A stretch of DNA of 64,000 nucleotides, from NCBI GenBank assembly GCA_963205005.1, contig CAUJHW010000070.1, positions 58,807 to 122,806 of the forward strand, in the 5' to 3' direction. The stretch is from Pseudomonadota bacterium (GTDB taxonomy: Bacteria; Pseudomonadota; Alphaproteobacteria; Caulobacterales; Caulobacteraceae). A program made the position numbers and the translations under genes. This document shows positions 60,066-64,000 of the stretch, in pieces. Every line of letters begins with the position of its first letter. The first letter of the stretch is position 1. The notes below the pieces were generated by a model, which was not told the origin of the DNA, ran no database searches, and saw only the letters and a program-made list of their open reading frames with translations.

Positions 60066-61241
60066 TCAGATTTTCTCGACGCACATCGCCACGCCCATGC
60101 CGCCGCCGACGCACAGCGTGGCCAGGCCCCGGGTGGCGTCCGAACGGTTCATCTCGTGCAGCAGGGTGGTCAGGATCCGCGCGCCCGAGGCGCCGATCGG
60201 GTGGCCGATGGCGATCGCCCCGCCGTTGACGTTCACCTTCGCCGGATCCAGGCCCAGGTCGCGGACCACGCAGATCGACTGCGCCGCGAACGCCTCGTTG
60301 GATTCGACCAGGTCGAGGTCGGCCACCGTCCAGCCGGCCTTTTCCAGCGCCTTGCGGCTGGCCGGGATCGGGCCGGTGCCCATGATCGCCGGATCGACGC
60401 CGGCCGAGGCCCAGGAGGCGATCCGGGCCAGCGGCTTCAGGCCGCGCTTCGCGGCTTCCTCGGCGGTCATCAGCACCAGCGCCGCGGCGCCGTCGTTCAG
60501 GCCCGAGGCGTTCGCCGCGGTGACCGAACCTTCCTTGTTGAAGGCCGGACGCAGGCCCGACACGCTGTCCAGCGTCGCGCCATGACGGATGTATTCGTCC
60601 TGGTCGACGACGGTGTCGCCCTTGCGGCCCTTGATCGTGACCGGCGCGATCTCGCCGGCGAACTTGCCGGCCTTCTGGGCGGCCTCGGCCTTGTTCTGGC
60701 TGGCCACGGCGAAGGCGTCCTGCTCGCCGCGGGTGATCTGCCAGCGCGAGGCGATGTTCTCGGCGGTCTGGCCCATGTGATAGCCGTGGAAGGCGTCGAG
60801 CAGGCCGTCCTTGATCATGGTGTCGACGAAGGTGGTGTCGCCCATCTTCGTACCGTTGCGCAGCTGCGAGGCATGCGGCGACTGGCTCATGCTCTCCTGG
60901 CCGCCGGCGACCACGATGGTGGCCGAGCCGTCCTGGATCTGCTGTGCGGCCAGGGCCACGGCGCGCAGGCCGGAGCCGCAGAGCTGGTTCAGGCTCCAGG
61001 CCGGGCTTTCCATGGGGATGCCGGCGTTGATCGAGGCCTGGCGGGCCGGACCCTGACCGGCGCCGGCCTGCAGCACCTGGCCCATGATCACCTCGTCCAC
61101 GTCGGCGGCGGCGATGCCCGCGCGCTCAACGGCGGCTGTGATGGCGATGCGGCCCAGTTCGTGGGCGGGGAGGCTGGAAAGCGCTCCATTGAACGATCCC
61201 ACCGGCGTACGCGCTGCGGAAACGATGACGATGTCGCTCAT
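60066..61241 (-). CDS. phbA: Acetyl-CoA C-acetyltransferase (beta-ketothiolase)
   Basis: A 391-residue thiolase. The nucleophile Cys is in [15 protein letters not shown], the His in [19 protein letters not shown], and the second Cys in [18 protein letters not shown]. It condenses two acetyl-CoA molecules, the first step in polyhydroxybutyrate synthesis. The start [17 protein letters not shown] at 61241 is family-typical. Divergent from phaR, with 179 bases between that should hold both promoters. Confidence 0.96.
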   Translation of the reverse strand: MSDIVIVSAARTPVGSFNGALSSLPAHELGRIAITAAVERAGIAAADVDEVIMGQVLQAGAGQGPARQASINAGIPMESPAWSLNQLCGSGLRAVALAAQQIQDGSATIVVAGGQESMSQSPHASQLRNGTKMGDTTFVDTMIKDGLLDAFHGYHMGQTAENIASRWQITRGEQDAFAVASQNKAEAAQKAGKFAGEIAPVTIKGRKGDTVVDQDEYIRHGATLDSVSGLRPAFNKEGSVTAANASGLNDGAAALVLMTAEEAAKRGLKPLARIASWASAGVDPAIMGTGPIPASRKALEKAGWTVADLDLVESNEAFAAQSICVVRDLGLDPAKVNVNGGAIAIGHPIGASGARILTTLLHEMNRSDATRGLATLCVGGGMGVAMCVEKI

Positions 61242-61420
61242 GGCGGATCCCTGCAATCTGATGCGGCCCTGTCCTTCTTCTATCGGCTCGACGCCGGGAC
61301 AGGGCAAGACCACTGAGCAATTGATTTCAGGCCATTTGCTAATGGGCTCGCATCCGCGATACTGCGCTGCGAGACAGGCCGCCGCGTCTCGCGGGACGGG
61401 TTCACCATTGGGGATCAGGG

Positions 61421-62059
61421 ATGGCCGACGCCCACGAGACCGCCACGGACACCAAGCCGACCGAGCGGGTCGTCATCAAGAAGTACGCGAACCGGCGGCT
61501 CTACAACACCGCATCGTCAAGCTACGTGACGCTCGAACACCTCTCCGAGATGGTGAAGCAGGGCGTCGATTTCGTGGTCTATGACGCCAAGACCAACGAC
61601 GACATCACCCGCACCGTCCTCACCCAGATCATCTTCGAGGAAGAGAGCCAGGGTCAGAGCCTGCTGCCGATCCAGTTCCTGCGGCAGCTGATCAGCTTCT
61701 ACGGCAACTCGATGCAGGCCTTCCTGCCGAGCTATCTGGAACTCTCGTTGTCCAGCTTCACCCAGCAGCAGGAGCGGATGCGGACCCAGCTGGCCGCCTT
61801 CGGCCAGACCGGCGCGCTCGGCCAGACCGGCAGCCTGGGGGCCTACGAGGACCAGATCCGCCAGAACCTCCAGCTCTTCGACCGGGCGATGAAGATGTTC
61901 TCGCCCTTCGCCTTCGCGCCGCAGGGCCGCGCCGAAGAGCCGCCCGCCCCGCCAGCGCCCGCACCCAGGGCCGAGACCAGCGGCGACGAGTCGCTGACCG
62001 CTCTGCGTAGACAGATGGCGGAAATGCAGGCTCAACTGGACAAGATCGCTAAGGGCTAG
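61421..62059 (+). CDS. phaR: Polyhydroxyalkanoate synthesis regulator PhaR
   Basis: A 212-residue protein. The N-terminal DNA-binding domain is [20 protein letters not shown], then [20 protein letters not shown]; the central PHB-accumulation regulatory domain is [22 protein letters not shown]. PhaR binds PHB granules and represses phasin and other pha genes until PHB accumulates. Its location opposite phbA-phbB suggests local control. The C-terminal helix ([20 protein letters not shown]) is a probable coiled coil. Confidence 0.95.
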   Translation: MADAHETATDTKPTERVVIKKYANRRLYNTASSSYVTLEHLSEMVKQGVDFVVYDAKTNDDITRTVLTQIIFEEESQGQSLLPIQFLRQLISFYGNSMQAFLPSYLELSLSSFTQQQERMRTQLAAFGQTGALGQTGSLGAYEDQIRQNLQLFDRAMKMFSPFAFAPQGRAEEPPAPPAPAPRAETSGDESLTALRRQMAEMQAQLDKIAKG

Positions 62060-62093
62060 GTTGTGGCCCGTCCATTGCAGGTTGTGAGACACG

Positions 62094-62426
62094 ATGTCCC
62101 GCATTGACCGCATACGGCGCGCGGTCTCGGCGCACGGCGCGACGAGAAGCGACGCGAAGGAGACTGCGGAGGCGTTCGAGCCTGCGGGGACGAACCTTCC
62201 CGTGCCGGTCGGACCGACCCTTGAGACCCGCTCCTTCCGCGACGAGCGTCGCCGGCAGGACAGCGAATTCCATGCCCATCTGATCGGCCAGGACGGCGAA
62301 CGCCGCGGGCTGCGCGCCGGCGCCACGCTGATCGACCGCGCCCGCATGGCCTACAACCGCATCGAATGGTCCGGCGCCAACGACCGCCGCGCCCGCGCCG
62401 GCCGCCACACCCGCACCGACATCTAG
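62094..62426 (+). CDS. Conserved small hypothetical protein
   Basis: A 110-residue basic protein beginning MSRIDRIRRAVSAHGATRSD. A disordered N terminus is followed by a helical stretch (AGATLIDRARMAYNRIEWSG). No domain is known. It starts 34 bases after the phaR stop on the same strand. The reading frame and codon bias look real. Confidence 0.65.
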   Translation: MSRIDRIRRAVSAHGATRSDAKETAEAFEPAGTNLPVPVGPTLETRSFRDERRRQDSEFHAHLIGQDGERRGLRAGATLIDRARMAYNRIEWSGANDRRARAGRHTRTDI

Positions 62427-62469
62427 GGCGATCCACGGGCCTGACAGGCTCGGTCCTCGACACCGCGCC

Positions 62470-62487
62470 TCCCGGCGAATGCCGGGA
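62470..62487. repeat. REP-like palindrome (copy 2)
   Basis: TCCCGGCgaatGCCGGGA forms a perfect 7-bp hairpin with GAAT loop. It shares the core with the element at 50942-50973. Confidence 0.6.
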
Positions 62488-62555
62488 CCAGCTCTCATGG
62501 CTGGGATGCGGATTGGAATGGCTCGGCGCTCGCAGAACCCGCCTCCGCCATCTGG

Positions 62556-62575
62556 ATTCCGGCATTCGCCGGAAT
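62556..62575. repeat. REP-like palindrome (copy 3)
   Basis: ATTCCGGCattcGCCGGAAT forms a perfect 8-bp hairpin with ATTC loop, the reverse orientation of copy 2, followed by GAGCGG as in copy 1. The pair bracket a 70-base stretch with no coding signal. Confidence 0.6.
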
Positions 62576-62725
62576 GAGCGGCTCTGAGTAACGACCCCAA
62601 ACCACCCGGCAAAGCCCGCCCTCCGCCCGGCGGAATATGCCCCCCACCGCCGGCCCGCCCCCTCGGCGAAGACTGGCGCAACTCTTGCTTAACCCTGTCC
62701 GAACCCTGCGACCCCGGACCGGCCC

Positions 62726-62794
62726 ATGCTGCTCATCGTCTCCCGCATCATCGATGTCGCCGTCGTGACGCTGATCCTGTCCGCGTTCACCTGA
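62726..62794 (+). CDS. Possible 22-residue membrane peptide
   Basis: An ATG-initiated frame of 22 codons encodes a nearly wholly hydrophobic peptide (MLLIVSRIIDVAVVTLILSA plus two residues). No good ribosome site is visible, so expression is doubtful. If real it would be a single-span membrane microprotein. Confidence 0.25.
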   Translation: MLLIVSRIIDVAVVTLILSAFT

Positions 62795-62815
62795 GCCACC
62801 CCACCCCTCCTCGCC

Positions 62816-62839
62816 CCCCGGCAAAGCCGAGAGGGAGAG
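62816..62839. repeat. Intergenic repeat, copy a (flanking PEP-CTERM gene)
   Basis: The sequence CCCCGGCAAAGCCGAGAGGG here recurs with one mismatch near 63814-63837, on the other side of the PEP-CTERM gene. It is a short dispersed intergenic repeat. Confidence 0.5.
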
Positions 62840-63052
62840 GTCGGGAGAGAGGCGGCTGACGCGACACGGCCGCTACGGTTTCAGCAAGCCAGTACCCGGT
62901 GGTCCGGAGATATGCAGGTATCCCGGATTGGCCTGCTCCAGTTCGCCTGTGTCCGGTTGCCGGATTCGTTTCCCCCGGATATCGTTAAAGACGTTGTTCG
63001 ATCGAAAACAACCTATAGCATTCCCTCGCGCTTTCGCACATCGACCGTAGGG

Positions 63053-63769
63053 ATGCCGAAGACCATGCATCGTCTGGCCAAGGCCTTAATCGCCGCCGTA
63101 GCGGCTCTCACAATATTCGGCGCCGGCTCTGCGGCCGCCACTGTCCTGCTAGCAACATACACGGGCGCCATCAGCGTCGGCTTTGACACGACAGGAGAGT
63201 TCGGTGTCACCAACCGCGACCTGACGGGTTTGCCCTTCATCGCGACCTATCGGTACGACACGGGAAAAGGCACGCGCTCCTATTTGCCGGGTTCTGCAGA
63301 CCAGCTTTACGGCGTGTTTCCCTACCCGATCGGGAATCCGTCCCTGGGCTCGACTCTGACCATTGCCGGAGTGACGCAGCCAATGCCGTCGTCGACAGCA
63401 GCGATCTTCATCGTGCAAACGTTTGATCTCTTTCACGCGATCAGCAGTGCTGACCCGCTCGACGCCGCGAACTATCAGGCAATTCAACTCTTTGTGGCCC
63501 GCGATACCGCCACGCCCTGGCTCGAAGAGACCTATCTTCCCGAACGCCTGAGCGGCGGCGGAGAATTCACGATCCGGCAGTACGACCCGGTGAATTCTCG
63601 CTTTACGCGTTCTGCCTCCGGTCAATTCCAGGTCGATACGCTTTCGATTCAGGCCGTTCCGGAACCCGGCGTATGGATCCTGTTGATGCTGGGGTTTGGT
63701 CTTGCGGGGCATATGCTCCGGCGGAGAGATGCGTCGACTGCCGTCGGTCTATCTCCCCTTGCGGGATAG
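63053..63769 (+). CDS. PEP-CTERM sorting-domain secreted protein
   Basis: A 238-residue exported protein. The signal peptide is at about 5-30 (LIAAVAALTIFGAGSAAATV). The C terminus is a PEP-CTERM type sorting signal: VPEPGVWILLMLGFGLAGHM followed by a basic RRR. The body is beta-rich without known domains. PEP-CTERM proteins are anchored or released by an exosortase system, often with exopolysaccharide; no exosortase gene is in the window. The gene is lower in GC than its neighbours and is flanked by short repeats. Confidence 0.85.
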   Translation: MPKTMHRLAKALIAAVAALTIFGAGSAAATVLLATYTGAISVGFDTTGEFGVTNRDLTGLPFIATYRYDTGKGTRSYLPGSADQLYGVFPYPIGNPSLGSTLTIAGVTQPMPSSTAAIFIVQTFDLFHAISSADPLDAANYQAIQLFVARDTATPWLEETYLPERLSGGGEFTIRQYDPVNSRFTRSASGQFQVDTLSIQAVPEPGVWILLMLGFGLAGHMLRRRDASTAVGLSPLAG

Positions 63770-63813
63770 AGGCTTGCACCCGCGAAGCCGTGGATGAACG
63801 CATGCCTCCTCTC

Positions 63814-63837
63814 CCCCCGGCAAAACCGAGAGGGAGA
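63814..63837. repeat. Intergenic repeat, copy b
   Basis: This is the second copy of the repeat near 62816 (CCCCGGCAAAACCGAGAGGG), one base different, downstream of the PEP-CTERM gene. Confidence 0.5.
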
Positions 63838-63863
63838 TGAGGCGCTTTCTTTTTGACTTCAAT

Positions 63864-63878
63864 GTTCTTCTTATGTTC
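63864..63878 (+). promoter_or_regulatory. LexA (SOS) box
   Basis: GTTC-N7-GTTC with spacer TTCTTAT matches the alphaproteobacterial LexA operator exactly. It lies 12 bases upstream of the start of the last, partial gene, so that gene should be DNA-damage inducible. Confidence 0.75.
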
Positions 63879-63889
63879 TCTCTCCGCCC

Positions 63890-64000
63890 ATGCGCACCTT
63901 CGCCGACATGCACGCGCGCCACGCCTTCGGGCTGGAGGCGCTGGCCGAGATGACCGGCAAGCTGCTGCAGGGCGCCTACCAGCGGGCCAGCTTTCCCGCC
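63890..64000 (+). CDS. Unidentified gene, 5' end only (probably SOS-regulated)
   Basis: An ATG at 63890 opens a frame to the window edge, 37 codons: MRTFADMHARHAFGLEALAE and onward (MTGKLLQGAYQRASF). The product is not recognised from this fragment. The LexA box just upstream points to a DNA repair or damage-response gene. Confidence 0.6.
   Translation, partial: MRTFADMHARHAFGLEALAEMTGKLLQGAYQRASFPA

Noticed and set aside
1..64000. CRISPR arrays, insertion sequences, rRNA genes, phage structural genes
   Set aside because: No regularly spaced repeats, transposase-like frames, rRNA segments or phage proteins were seen.

Overview
The window is high-GC alphaproteobacterial DNA, most likely Caulobacteraceae (Caulobacter/Phenylobacterium type). 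The evidence is a GcrA-family regulator, a DUF4908 protein, a PhaR/PhbA/PhbB polyhydroxyalkanoate block, a MetX-MetW pair, a PEP-CTERM protein, TonB receptors and a GTTC-N7-GTTC LexA box.

Positions 1-6325 hold a lasso-peptide (RiPP) locus. It has a TonB receptor (3' end only), a prolyl-oligopeptidase-type isopeptidase, a lasso cyclase (C), a fused B leader peptidase, a 39-residue precursor gene at 5476-5595, and a GntR regulator. C, B and A are on the minus strand. Receptor and isopeptidase are on the plus strand and run tail-to-tail into C. The predicted core is an acidic 17-mer beginning with Ala.

Positions 6.5-17.1 kb look like the backbone of an older, decayed integrative or conjugative element: toprim protein, ParB-like protein, GcrA paralogue, ArdC antirestriction protein, DUF2493 protein with an apparent frameshift, a truncated relaxase, and a Fic protein with repeated promoter sites.

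Positions 17175-46650 are a 29.5-kb integrative and mobilizable element in the 3' end of tRNA-Arg(ACG), bounded by a perfect 55-bp direct repeat. Next to each end lie CCCCAACCTA repeats that look like integrase arm sites. Its backbone is a tyrosine integrase, ParA plus a ribbon-helix-helix partner, an AlpA-like protein, an AbiEi/AbiEii toxin-antitoxin pair with a tandem operator, a relaxase-MobC pair with an IncP/Ti-like nick sequence upstream, and a truncated TIR gene. No type IV secretion genes are present, so transfer would need a helper. The cargo is metal resistance: a ten-gene Zn/Cd/Co operon (CDF, His-rich protein, CzcC, CzcB, small protein, CzcA, DUF190, membrane peptide, P1B-4 ATPase, SRPBCC) divergent from a MerR regulator and a CusF-like lipoprotein, then a TonB receptor/PepSY pair and CopA-CopB copper resistance.

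From the tRNA (46605-46681) to the end is ordinary chromosome: P1-family peptidase, gamma-glutamyltransferase, sensor kinase, PyrD, SixA-like phosphatase, MetX-MetW, PII protein, methyltransferase, GloB, DUF4908, PhbB, PhbA, PhaR, a PEP-CTERM protein and the start of a probably SOS-regulated gene. Several palindromic intergenic repeats are scattered here, including a 136-bp MITE-like element.
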